This document shows, piece after piece, positions 36,302-43,430 of a stretch of DNA of 64,000 nt. The number at the start of each line of letters is the position of its first letter. Position 1 is the first letter of the stretch. The notes under the pieces were generated by a model that did no database searches, was not told the origin of the DNA, and worked only from the letters and a program-made list of their open reading frames with translations. A program made the position numbers and the translations under genes. The stretch spans positions 310,001 through 374,000 of the forward strand of contig NZ_QGTG01000004.1 of the NCBI RefSeq assembly GCF_003182155.1. The letters run 5' to 3'. The DNA is from Chitinophaga sp. S165 (GTDB lineage: Bacteria > Bacteroidota > Bacteroidia > Chitinophagales > Chitinophagaceae).

Positions 36302-36910
36302 ATGTATAATAACAAACAGATAAATTTCCAGAAATGCGCAGACGGCCTGGTGCCAGCCATAGTGCAGGATTCAGCTACCCTGAAAGTCCTGATGCTGGGC
36401 TACATGAACCAGGAAGCGCTGGACAAGACCCTGCAGGAAGGCAAGGTGACCTTTTTCAGCCGTTCCAAACAGCGTTTGTGGACAAAAGGAGAGGAAAGCG
36501 GTAATTTCCTGACACTGCAGGAGATCAGGGTGGATTGTGACAGCGATACTCTGCTGATCAAGGCCATTCCGGCCGGAGTGGTATGCCATACGGGGGCAGA
36601 TACCTGTTGGGAAGAAAACAATGTAAGTAATGATTTCCTGGGCAAACTGGAAAGCATCATTACAGACAGAAAGAACAATCCATCAGAGAGTTCTTATACA
36701 TCGAAACTTTTTGCAAAAGGAATTAACAAGATAGCGCAGAAAGTAGGGGAAGAAGCGGTGGAAGTCGTTATAGAAGCAAAGGATGATAATGAAGAACTGT
36801 TCCTGAACGAATCGGCGGACCTTCTTTTTCATTATCTGGTGTTACTCAATGCGAAAGGCTACCAGTTATCCGATGTATTGGCCGTTCTGAAGAAAAGGCA
36901 CGATAAATAA
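36302..36910 (+). CDS. hisIE: Bifunctional phosphoribosyl-AMP cyclohydrolase / phosphoribosyl-ATP pyrophosphatase
   Basis: Carries out steps two and three of histidine synthesis. It is 202 residues. The N-terminal cyclohydrolase (1-110) has the metal-binding DCDSDTLLIKA and CHTGADTCW. The C-terminal pyrophosphohydrolase (115-202) has KIAQKVGEEAVEVVIEAKD and NESADLLFHYLVLL. It is the last his gene. The 57-base gap from hisF holds a weak 5-bp stem (TACCG/CGGTA, 36260-36275) followed by T residues that could attenuate transcription, but the stem is too short to call. Confidence 0.96.
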   Translation: MYNNKQINFQKCADGLVPAIVQDSATLKVLMLGYMNQEALDKTLQEGKVTFFSRSKQRLWTKGEESGNFLTLQEIRVDCDSDTLLIKAIPAGVVCHTGADTCWEENNVSNDFLGKLESIITDRKNNPSESSYTSKLFAKGINKIAQKVGEEAVEVVIEAKDDNEELFLNESADLLFHYLVLLNAKGYQLSDVLAVLKKRHDK

Positions 36911-36934
36911 CAGTTATTTTCTATATTAGTAGGG

Positions 36935-38020
36935 ATGAAACAACTTGTTACCGGCACCCTTGCGGTGCTTTTCTCATGTACAGTCTATGCTCAACAGAAA
37001 GTATCCGGAACATTGACGGGTGCTGAAGGCAAAAAGCTCTATCTGTACTCTGATGATGATAATAGTCCGAAGGATTCAATATCCCTGAAGGGAGGCAAAT
37101 TCTCGTTTAGCGTACCTGAATCTAAAGGCCCGTCTATTTATGCGGTGATCCTGGAGGGAGTACAGAATCCTTTGCTGTTTATAACTGGTAAAGAATCAGT
37201 TCAATACACACTGGATGCAAAAAGTTTTCCGATTGCTACTGCTGTAAAGGGAAATGAGGAAAACAAAACCATGCAGGCGTATCAGAAGACGTTTCTGGCA
37301 CTGATTGAGCGGGCCCAGGTCCTGAATGCAGAAGCGGCGAAAATAGCGGGTGATGATGAAGCTGGCAAAAATGCATTCCGTGCGAAGGCGTCCCTGTTTA
37401 ATGAAGATGTGGTGACAACCGGCAGGGATTTCATCAAAGGTCATCCTAAACAAGTGGCCAGTCTGTGGATATTGGTGAATGAATTACGCGGCCGCCTGGA
37501 GCCTGACGAGTTTGAGAAGGTTTTTAACTCACTGGACAAGCCATTGAAGGAATCAAAGTATGGGATTGCTGCTGCTAAATACCTGCGTAGTGTAAAAGGA
37601 GAAACTGAAGGAGGCGAGGCGACTGATTTTACCCAGGAAGATATCAATGGCCGGCAGATCAAGCTTTCTTCCTTCCGTGGAAAATATGTGCTGATCGATT
37701 TCTGGGCCAGCTGGTGCGGTCCTTGTCGTGCCGAGAATCCAAACGTTGTGAAGGCTTTTGAGCGCTTTAAAGACAAGAACTTCACTATCCTGGGGGTTTC
37801 TCTTGATCAGAACAAAGATCGCTGGATTGGGGCTGTAAAGCAGGATAATCTGCAATGGACCCAGGTATCCGATCTGAAGGGATGGGGGAATGAAGTAGCA
37901 CAGTTATACCGTGTAAGCGCCATTCCAGCCAACTTCCTGGTCGACCCGCAAGGAAAGATCATTGCCCGTAACCTGCGTGGCAGCGCATTGGAAGCCAAAC
38001 TGGAACAAATATTAAAATAA
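36935..38020 (+). CDS. DUF4369 / thioredoxin-like (TlpA-type) protein, copy 1
   Basis: Exported redox protein of 361 residues with a signal peptide ending at YAQ. The N-terminal domain (about 22-115) is the beta-rich DUF4369 found in Bacteroidota thiol-disulfide proteins; a helical linker follows, and the C-terminal 140 residues are an AhpC/TSA-TlpA fold. The active site WASWCGPCRAENPN (C261, C264) is intact. Function inferred: periplasmic thiol reductant or disulfide exchange. It starts 24 bases after hisIE, so it may be the last gene of that transcript; a good terminator follows. It is a paralogue of the next gene. Confidence 0.88.
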   Translation: MKQLVTGTLAVLFSCTVYAQQKVSGTLTGAEGKKLYLYSDDDNSPKDSISLKGGKFSFSVPESKGPSIYAVILEGVQNPLLFITGKESVQYTLDAKSFPIATAVKGNEENKTMQAYQKTFLALIERAQVLNAEAAKIAGDDEAGKNAFRAKASLFNEDVVTTGRDFIKGHPKQVASLWILVNELRGRLEPDEFEKVFNSLDKPLKESKYGIAAAKYLRSVKGETEGGEATDFTQEDINGRQIKLSSFRGKYVLIDFWASWCGPCRAENPNVVKAFERFKDKNFTILGVSLDQNKDRWIGAVKQDNLQWTQVSDLKGWGNEVAQLYRVSAIPANFLVDPQGKIIARNLRGSALEAKLEQILK

Positions 38021-38029
38021 TTTACTTAC

Positions 38030-38063
38030 CGGCCTCGTACCTACACGAGGCCGCTTCTTTTAT
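38030..38063 (+). terminator. Intrinsic terminator after the first DUF4369 gene
   Basis: The perfect 9-bp stem CGGCCTCGT (38030-38038) / ACGAGGCCG (38045-38053), with a 6-base loop, is followed by CTTCTTTTAT. Confidence 0.8.
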
Positions 38064-38149
38064 AGTCACCTCCCTCACCGTTTATCACAAACAGGTTGAT
38101 TTTCCTGCCGGGATATGTGAATTTCGTTATTCTTAAATAATCTAAATCA

Positions 38150-39304
38150 ATGAAGTCCGTAATGATGGCCGTGGCGTTTTTTGCGCCTATGGTCCTGTTG
38201 GCGCAGGAAAAATGGAAGGGTGAGCAATCATTTAAAATAGAGGGAACTGTTACTACATTACAGAAGCCAGCAAAGGTGTATCTGAATATCAGGCGTTGTG
38301 GTGATAACAAACTGGATAGCACGGATGTAAAGGATGGTAAATTTACTTTTTCCGGTGTTCTGGCCGAACCGACTATTGCCAATCTGTTGCTGAAAGTACA
38401 GGAGCCTCCTGTTCAGACAGACAGCCAGGAGACTACTGAAACAAAGAAGAGAGATTTGCTGACACTGTTCCTGGATAAAGGAGATATCACGATCACTACT
38501 GAAGACTCTATCAGTAAAGCTACTGTAAAAGGATCTGTTGCTAATAATGATTATATCCGTTTGAACGGGCAGCTGAAAGATGTTAACAGCCGCCTGGATG
38601 AACTGGAAAAGCAATACCGTCAGTTGTACATGGCTGAAGATGAAGAGGGTATGAGAAAGCTGGAACCCCAGTTTGATGAACTGGCCGCACAGCAGAAACA
38701 GATCATGGGGGATTATCTGCGGAATAATCCTAATTCGCCTATTGCATTGTACGTGTTGAATAAATATGCAGACTATGAGATCAACCTGGCCGAAATAGAA
38801 CCCATATTCAACAGGTTGGGAAGACATATACGTAATACTCCTTCAGGAAAGGACTTCGCCGAAGGACTGGAGGCTGCCAAAAAAACAGCGGTAGGACAGC
38901 CGGCTATTGACTTTGCGCAGCCGGATGCTGAAGGTAAAAATATCAGCCTGGCAGCCTACAAGGGTAAGTACCTGTTAATAGGTTTCTGGGCCAGCTGGTG
39001 CGGTCCCTGCCGGGCAGAGAACCCGAACGTACTGAAGGCCTACAGTCGTTTCCGTGACAAAGGATTTGATATACTGTCCGTTTCCCTGGATGAAAAACGG
39101 GAAAAATGGCTTGCAGCGATCCAGGCCGATAATTTACTATGGACACAGGTATCCGATCTGAAGGGCTGGAAAAATGAGGTGGCGGAGAAATATGGTATCC
39201 GGGCTATTCCTCAAAACCTGCTGATCGATCCTAAGGGAAATATCATTGCCAAGAATCTTCGGGGTGATGCTTTGGAAAAGAAGCTGGAAGAGGTGCTGAA
39301 GTAA
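38150..39304 (+). CDS. DUF4369 / thioredoxin-like (TlpA-type) protein, copy 2
   Basis: A 384-residue paralogue of the preceding gene, with signal peptide (MVLLAQ cut), an N-terminal DUF4369 domain, a charged helical linker rich in Glu and Gln (about 145-190), and a C-terminal TlpA-like domain. Its active site WASWCGPCRAENPN (C284, C287) is the same as in copy 1, and the segments WTQVSDLKGW and PKGNIIAKNLRGDALE also match closely, indicating tandem duplication. The terminator between them suggests independent transcription. The exact redox partner is unknown. Confidence 0.88.
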   Translation: MKSVMMAVAFFAPMVLLAQEKWKGEQSFKIEGTVTTLQKPAKVYLNIRRCGDNKLDSTDVKDGKFTFSGVLAEPTIANLLLKVQEPPVQTDSQETTETKKRDLLTLFLDKGDITITTEDSISKATVKGSVANNDYIRLNGQLKDVNSRLDELEKQYRQLYMAEDEEGMRKLEPQFDELAAQQKQIMGDYLRNNPNSPIALYVLNKYADYEINLAEIEPIFNRLGRHIRNTPSGKDFAEGLEAAKKTAVGQPAIDFAQPDAEGKNISLAAYKGKYLLIGFWASWCGPCRAENPNVLKAYSRFRDKGFDILSVSLDEKREKWLAAIQADNLLWTQVSDLKGWKNEVAEKYGIRAIPQNLLIDPKGNIIAKNLRGDALEKKLEEVLK

Positions 39305-39379
39305 GAAGCATTGCAAACCGGGATTTAATCCGGGGACGTTGTAAAATCCCAGGCGTTAAATAATTACGAATCATCATAG

Positions 39380-39420
39380 AAAGAAAAACATCTGTTTAAA
39401 AACCTGGTGTTTTTCTTTTT
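39380..39420 (+). terminator. A+T-rich terminator hairpin
   Basis: AAAGAAAAACA (39380-39390) pairs exactly with TGTTTTTCTTT (39408-39418) around a 17-base loop, followed by further T residues. The stem is A/T-rich, so it is weaker than the others. Confidence 0.55.
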
Positions 39421-39433
39421 TTATTTGGTTATT

Positions 39434-39467
39434 TACGAAATATTCGTAGATTTACGAAACAATCGTA
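39434..39467. promoter_or_regulatory. Pair of palindromic operators for the BlaI-type repressor
   Basis: Two inverted repeats of the form TACGA-N5-TCGTA lie at 39434-39448 and 39453-39467, with centres 19 bases apart and 26 bases before the repressor start. The arrangement of two dyads just upstream of a BlaI/MecI gene is what is expected for autoregulation. The half-site differs from the TACA/TGTA of staphylococcal BlaI. Confidence 0.6.
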
Positions 39468-39493
39468 GATGATTGTGTCTAAAACAAATGAAT

Positions 39494-39850
39494 ATGGAAA
39501 AGTTGACACAACAGGAGGAAGTAGCAATGTTATCCATCTGGAAAACAGGGCCTGGTTTTGTGAAGGACTTTTTGGAAGTACATCCTTCTCCGCAACCACC
39601 GTATACAACGCTGGCATCCACTATTAAGAACCTGGAAAAAAAAGGGTATCTCAAAAGTGAAAAAACAGGCAATGTATACAAGTATACGGCTGTGATAGCG
39701 GAAAGTGAATACAAACAGAAATTTATGAATGGTTTTGTAAAAGACTATTTCGAAGATTCTTACAAAGCCCTGGTCACCTTCTTCGCAAAGGAGAAGAAGA
39801 TCACTCCGGAAGAACTCAAGGAAATTGTTAAGATGATTGAGAAAAACTGA
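39494..39850 (+). CDS. BlaI/MecI/CopY-family transcriptional repressor
   Basis: Winged-helix repressor of about 118 residues. The family pattern is clear: EKLTQQEEVAMLSIW at the start, TTLASTIKNLEKKGYL as recognition helix, EKTGNVYKYTAV as wing, then the C-terminal dimerisation helices (FMNGFVKDYF; ITPEELKEIVKMIEK). The start ATG 39494 matches the family N-terminus; upstream ATG 39488 and TTG/ATG codons are alternatives. It is 5 bases before the M56 membrane peptidase, the usual sensor partner whose proteolysis relieves repression. Two palindromes upstream are the likely operators. Confidence 0.9.
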   Translation: MEKLTQQEEVAMLSIWKTGPGFVKDFLEVHPSPQPPYTTLASTIKNLEKKGYLKSEKTGNVYKYTAVIAESEYKQKFMNGFVKDYFEDSYKALVTFFAKEKKITPEELKEIVKMIEKN

Positions 39851-39855
39851 TAGTT

Positions 39856-41421
39856 ATGCTTATTTATCTGCTTAAAGCCAACATCGCACTTGTTTTGTTT
39901 TATCTGGCCTACCATTTTGGATTGAGGCGACTCACTTTTTATACGCTGAACCGTTTTTTTCTATTGGGAGGTATTATATGTGCAGCGGTCTGTCCGTTCA
40001 TTGACCCTTCATTATTTATACAGCAGCATCAGCCGCTGAACGCGGTTGCTGAAACCTACATACCAGATCTAACGGCTTTCCAGACGCGCCAGTCAGTGCC
40101 CTTTATGAATGTATTGGTAGAATATGTTTTTTGGGCAGGAGTAGTAGTGATGAGCATTCGCCTGATGATACAGCTATTCTCCCTGTGGAGGTTGCACAGG
40201 CATACCAGGGCAACATTTTCGCCAGACGATCAGCAGCTGAGAATAATGGAGAAGCAGGTTAACCCGTTTTCATTCATGCGTAATATTTATATCAATCCTT
40301 CCCTGCATAGTCCGGAGGAATTTACTTCCATCATCCGGCATGAGCAGGTGCATGTACGGCAGTGGCATACACTGGATGTACTGATGGGAGAGCTAAACAA
40401 GATCTTCTACTGGTTCAATCCTGGCGCCTGGTTAATGAGTATTGCGATCCGTGAGAATCTTGAATTCATCACTGACAGAAGTATTCTCAGACAGGGAATG
40501 GATGCAAAAGCTTATCAATACAGTTTAATAAAAGTAAGTGGGATCCCATATGCGACGGCCATCGCAAACAATTTCAATTTCTCACATTTAAAACAAAGGA
40601 TTATGATGATGAATAAGAAAAAATCATCCCGCTATCATTTGCTACGTTATGTTGTGCTGGGAGCCATAATGGGCATTGCAGTACTATCGTTAAACTTTAC
40701 AAGGGCAATAGCTAAGACAGAGACGTCTGTAAAATATGTTGCCAGTATTGTTCTTCCGAAAGATACAGTAAAACCTGCAGCACCGTGGTCGGTGCCACCA
40801 CCTCCACCACCAGCTCCTCCGGCTCCTCCTGCGCCAGTGAAAGGCAAGGCCGTTCCTGCTGTGCCTCCGGCACCTGCGGCTCCGACAGCAACTGCTGTGC
40901 CGGCAGCTCCGGCAGCACCTGCACCTGTTGCAACGCCTGGAGCTACTTCAATGCAAATGGACGCGAAAAGTATCTCGTTAGGTAAGCCGTCAAATGGTCA
41001 CGAACCACTGATATTCCTCGATGGCGTAAATCTCGGACATACTATGCCTGAAGGTCTGATGCCTGAAAGCATACAGTCAATTAATGTTCTTAAAGGCGAA
41101 CATGCAGCTGTATATGGAGAGGATGGAAAAAACGGTGTAATACTTATTAACACCAAAGGTTATATGGGGACGAAAGCAACAAAAGATGGAAGCGCGGTAC
41201 AGAAACAGCCGACTGTCGTTCAATACGTAGGTAAAGCCAACACCGGTACCGGCACCCCTGTACCAGCTGCAAATGAGGACGCCAAAACGATTTCAGACGT
41301 AAAGATTGTTGGATATGTAGGTAGTGATGGCACTGTTTCCAATGCTAATACAAATGCATCCGGTAAGACAAATACGAATGTAAATACTGATGCAGCAAAG
41401 AAAAAAACAGAAAATAAGTAA
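39856..41421 (+). CDS. M56 (BlaR1-type) membrane metallopeptidase with TonB-plug-like C-terminus
   Basis: Membrane protein of 521 residues. Transmembrane helices occupy the N-terminal third, and the zinc motif is HEQVH (162-166) in IIRHEQVHVRQWH. After another membrane helix near residue 275 comes a Pro/Ala-rich linker (about 310-360, repeated PPAPPAP). Then comes a segment EPLIFLDGVNLG ... NVLKGEHAAVYGEDGKNGVI, which resembles the plug-domain signature of SusC/TonB receptors. The tail is Asn/Thr/Lys-rich. It pairs with the BlaI-type repressor as a sensor-protease; the inducing signal is unknown, and antibiotic resistance is not implied. Confidence 0.88.
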   Translation: MLIYLLKANIALVLFYLAYHFGLRRLTFYTLNRFFLLGGIICAAVCPFIDPSLFIQQHQPLNAVAETYIPDLTAFQTRQSVPFMNVLVEYVFWAGVVVMSIRLMIQLFSLWRLHRHTRATFSPDDQQLRIMEKQVNPFSFMRNIYINPSLHSPEEFTSIIRHEQVHVRQWHTLDVLMGELNKIFYWFNPGAWLMSIAIRENLEFITDRSILRQGMDAKAYQYSLIKVSGIPYATAIANNFNFSHLKQRIMMMNKKKSSRYHLLRYVVLGAIMGIAVLSLNFTRAIAKTETSVKYVASIVLPKDTVKPAAPWSVPPPPPPAPPAPPAPVKGKAVPAVPPAPAAPTATAVPAAPAAPAPVATPGATSMQMDAKSISLGKPSNGHEPLIFLDGVNLGHTMPEGLMPESIQSINVLKGEHAAVYGEDGKNGVILINTKGYMGTKATKDGSAVQKQPTVVQYVGKANTGTGTPVPAANEDAKTISDVKIVGYVGSDGTVSNANTNASGKTNTNVNTDAAKKKTENK

Positions 41422-41448
41422 GCAATGATATCATTGCTGCATATGATT

Positions 41449-41482
41449 AAAAAGGGGCTAGCCATACGGTTAGCCCCTTTTT
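41449..41482. terminator. Bidirectional-looking terminator after the M56 gene
   Basis: AAAAAGGGGCTAGCC pairs with GGTTAGCCCCTTTTT (one wobble) around ATAC. A run of A precedes and a run of T follows. A perfect 18-bp palindrome (41421-41438) overlaps the stop codon just upstream. Confidence 0.85.
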
Positions 41483-41772
41483 ATCCAAACTAGTAAAGCA
41501 TATTAAATTGTTATAGACCGTCTGAAATAGTCTTCATCTCCTAATTCTTTCCACCATAATCAGCCTACATTTAGCTTGTCATTTGACCTGCACATAGAAT
41601 GTATATCCCCCAACAGAAGAATACCTGACTAAAACCAACGAATAATACCAACAAGTCGTCATCACTACAACGACTTTTTGTACAACGCTAGCTTGAAAGG
41701 ACATCATTGAGTTTTCAATGAGAGGGACTTTCCATGAACAATACATTTTTCTTTACCCTTAAAACTTCAATT
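41483..41772. other. Gene-free stretch, 290 bases
   Basis: No convincing coding frame, RNA gene or repeat was seen. It is A+T-rich and presumably holds the promoter of the small secreted protein that follows. Confidence 0.5.
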
Positions 41773-42117
41773 ATGAAAACGCCCAAAATCATCCTCAGTC
41801 TTATCCTTATATCTGCACTTGTGGGTGGATTACTGGCTTTTAAAGCCAGAGAATCACAACGGTTTGTGACTTACTATTTCACAATATCAACTACCGCCTG
41901 GTCTAACCCTAATAATTGGGTGGCGGTACCATTTCTGGACTGTCCGTCGCCGAAGGAGCGTCTCTGTGGTCTGATCATTTTCAATCCGGCACTTATTCAT
42001 CCCAATGGCAAACCTAAAGTTGATCAGAATCCGTTAAACGTTAATATTGCGTTTGCGATCGCTCAGACCGTGGAAATATTCCATGCTGATTTTCAAATAC
42101 TCTTAAAACCACTCTAA
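41773..42117 (+). CDS. Small secreted hypothetical protein
   Basis: About 114 residues from ATG 41773, which starts a signal peptide or anchor (MKTPKIILSLILISALVGG); an ATG at 41734 is in frame but would put a polar extension before it. The mature part has an aromatic-rich segment (YYFTISTTAWSNPNNW) and two cysteines near the middle (DCPSPKERLCG) that could form a disulfide. No family recognised. It stands alone between two strong hairpins, so it is an independent unit. Confidence 0.6.
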   Translation: MKTPKIILSLILISALVGGLLAFKARESQRFVTYYFTISTTAWSNPNNWVAVPFLDCPSPKERLCGLIIFNPALIHPNGKPKVDQNPLNVNIAFAIAQTVEIFHADFQILLKPL

Positions 42118-42142
42118 GGGTATACTACTACATCGAATAATA

Positions 42143-42199
42143 TTTATGCCGGAAACATGCAACAGAGCAAATGTTGCGTGTTTCCGGCATAAATACTTT
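42143..42199. terminator. 22-bp hairpin terminator between convergent genes
   Basis: The arms 42143-42164 and 42172-42193 (TTTATGCCGGAAAC.../...GTTTCCGGCATAAA) match at 21 of 22 positions with a 7-base loop, followed by TACTTTT. It lies between the small secreted gene (+) and the formylglycine-generating enzyme (-), and probably serves both. Confidence 0.8.
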
Positions 42200-42275
42200 T
42201 ATCTGTCAGATGGTAGTATTGTTATTCGCTTTGATGCAGTAAAAGAAGGCGGGATCTTAGACTGTGGAGTTATCT

Positions 42276-43328
42276 TTAATTATTCCTTACACATCTGAAA
42301 CCAAGATTTTCCAATCCCGATTCCGGTGATGTTTTCATTCTTGCAGTAACCCTGTAGCCGGAGCAATATTCATCCGTACACATAAAAGAACCTCCTCTGA
42401 TCGTATGTTTTGCTGTAAGAGGATCATCAGGATCATAACCACTGGCAGGTCCCTGCGGATTATTATTGTTACCCGGCTGCTGATAATAGCGGCTGTCATA
42501 CCAGTCGGCGCACCATTCCCATACATTGCCCGACATATCGTATAATCCGTAACCGTTAGGTACAAAGCTTTTTACAGGAGCAACTCCCGCATATCCATCC
42601 GTTTGTGTATTCAGATAAGGGAAATGTCCGTTCCAGGTATTGGCTTTAGGTTTCCCTGCTGTCAGCGCTTCAGCGCCCCATGGATAAGGTTGCTCTTTTA
42701 ACCCGCCACGAGCAGCATATTCCCATTCTGCTTCGGTAGGCAGGCGTTTACCGGCCCATTTTGCATAAGCTTGCGCATCATCCCAGGAGATGTGTACAAC
42801 GGGTAGCTTTTCTTTACCAGCGATATTGGTGTTTGGCCCACCTGGATGTTGCCAGCTTGCGCCTGTTACGAATGACCACCATTGAGATACATCATCCAGT
42901 GGCACCGGATGGGAGGGAGGTGTGAATACAAGGGAACCGGGTAATAGCATACTGCTGTCCGGTTCTGGAGAGCCGGGTGGTAATTGCTGCATCAACTCTT
43001 CTTTGCTGATGGGTTTCTCGGCAGTAGTAATGTATCCGGTAGTTTTTACGAAGGTCGCAAATTCGGCATTGGTCACTTCATGTTCATCCATCCAGAAACT
43101 ATCCAGAGTTACAACATGACGTGGTTGCTCATCATTTCTTGCCTCCGGATCATCGGCGCCCATTGTAAATATACCGCCGGGAATAAGCACCATGTGGTTC
43201 AGAGTATCGGCTGCTGTTATATGGTCAGCCGTGCCATCTTTAGCGGCCTGCTGCGGTTGACCGTCCCGGCAGGCGTATAGCAACAGGCTCATACCCAATG
43301 TCCATCCTGTGATGTGTTTACTAAACAT
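42276..43328 (-). CDS. Formylglycine-generating enzyme (sulfatase-maturing) lipoprotein
   Basis: SUMF1/FGE-fold protein of about 350 residues. The start is the ATG at 43328, which gives a lipoprotein signal ending in LLLYACRD (Cys lipidation). Signatures run through the domain: IPGGIFTMGADDPEARNDEQPRHVV, FWMDEHEVTNAEF, LPVVHISWDDAQAYAKWAGKRLPTEAEWEYAARGG in pieces, and YDMSGNVWEWCADWY. The C-terminal motif GGSFMCTDEYCSGYRV keeps the two cysteines (C-x4-C, C317 and C322) that catalyse Cys-to-formylglycine oxidation in true FGEs. Many Bacteroidota FGE-like proteins lack them, so this one may be active. No sulfatase with the CxPSR motif lies in the window. Confidence 0.87.
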   Translation of the reverse strand: MFSKHITGWTLGMSLLLYACRDGQPQQAAKDGTADHITAADTLNHMVLIPGGIFTMGADDPEARNDEQPRHVVTLDSFWMDEHEVTNAEFATFVKTTGYITTAEKPISKEELMQQLPPGSPEPDSSMLLPGSLVFTPPSHPVPLDDVSQWWSFVTGASWQHPGGPNTNIAGKEKLPVVHISWDDAQAYAKWAGKRLPTEAEWEYAARGGLKEQPYPWGAEALTAGKPKANTWNGHFPYLNTQTDGYAGVAPVKSFVPNGYGLYDMSGNVWEWCADWYDSRYYQQPGNNNNPQGPASGYDPDDPLTAKHTIRGGSFMCTDEYCSGYRVTARMKTSPESGLENLGFRCVRNN

Positions 43329-43430
43329 TCGCCTAAGATCGCTATTTTGTATGTTAAATTTCAAGCCCCTTAACAATTAAATAATGGGTTATACGAATAA
43401 TCTATTGTAAACTGCAGCCTTGTTTTATCT

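Noticed and set aside
40785..40985. Alternative-frame Ser/Gly/Cys-rich frame over the M56 linker
   Set aside because: It is produced by the repetitive Pro/Ala codons of the M56 linker read in another frame.
39494..41421. Beta-lactam resistance regulator pair
   Set aside because: BlaI and M56 proteins are common in Bacteroidota without beta-lactamases; no beta-lactamase or penicillin-binding protein is adjacent and the sensor lacks a penicillin-binding domain.
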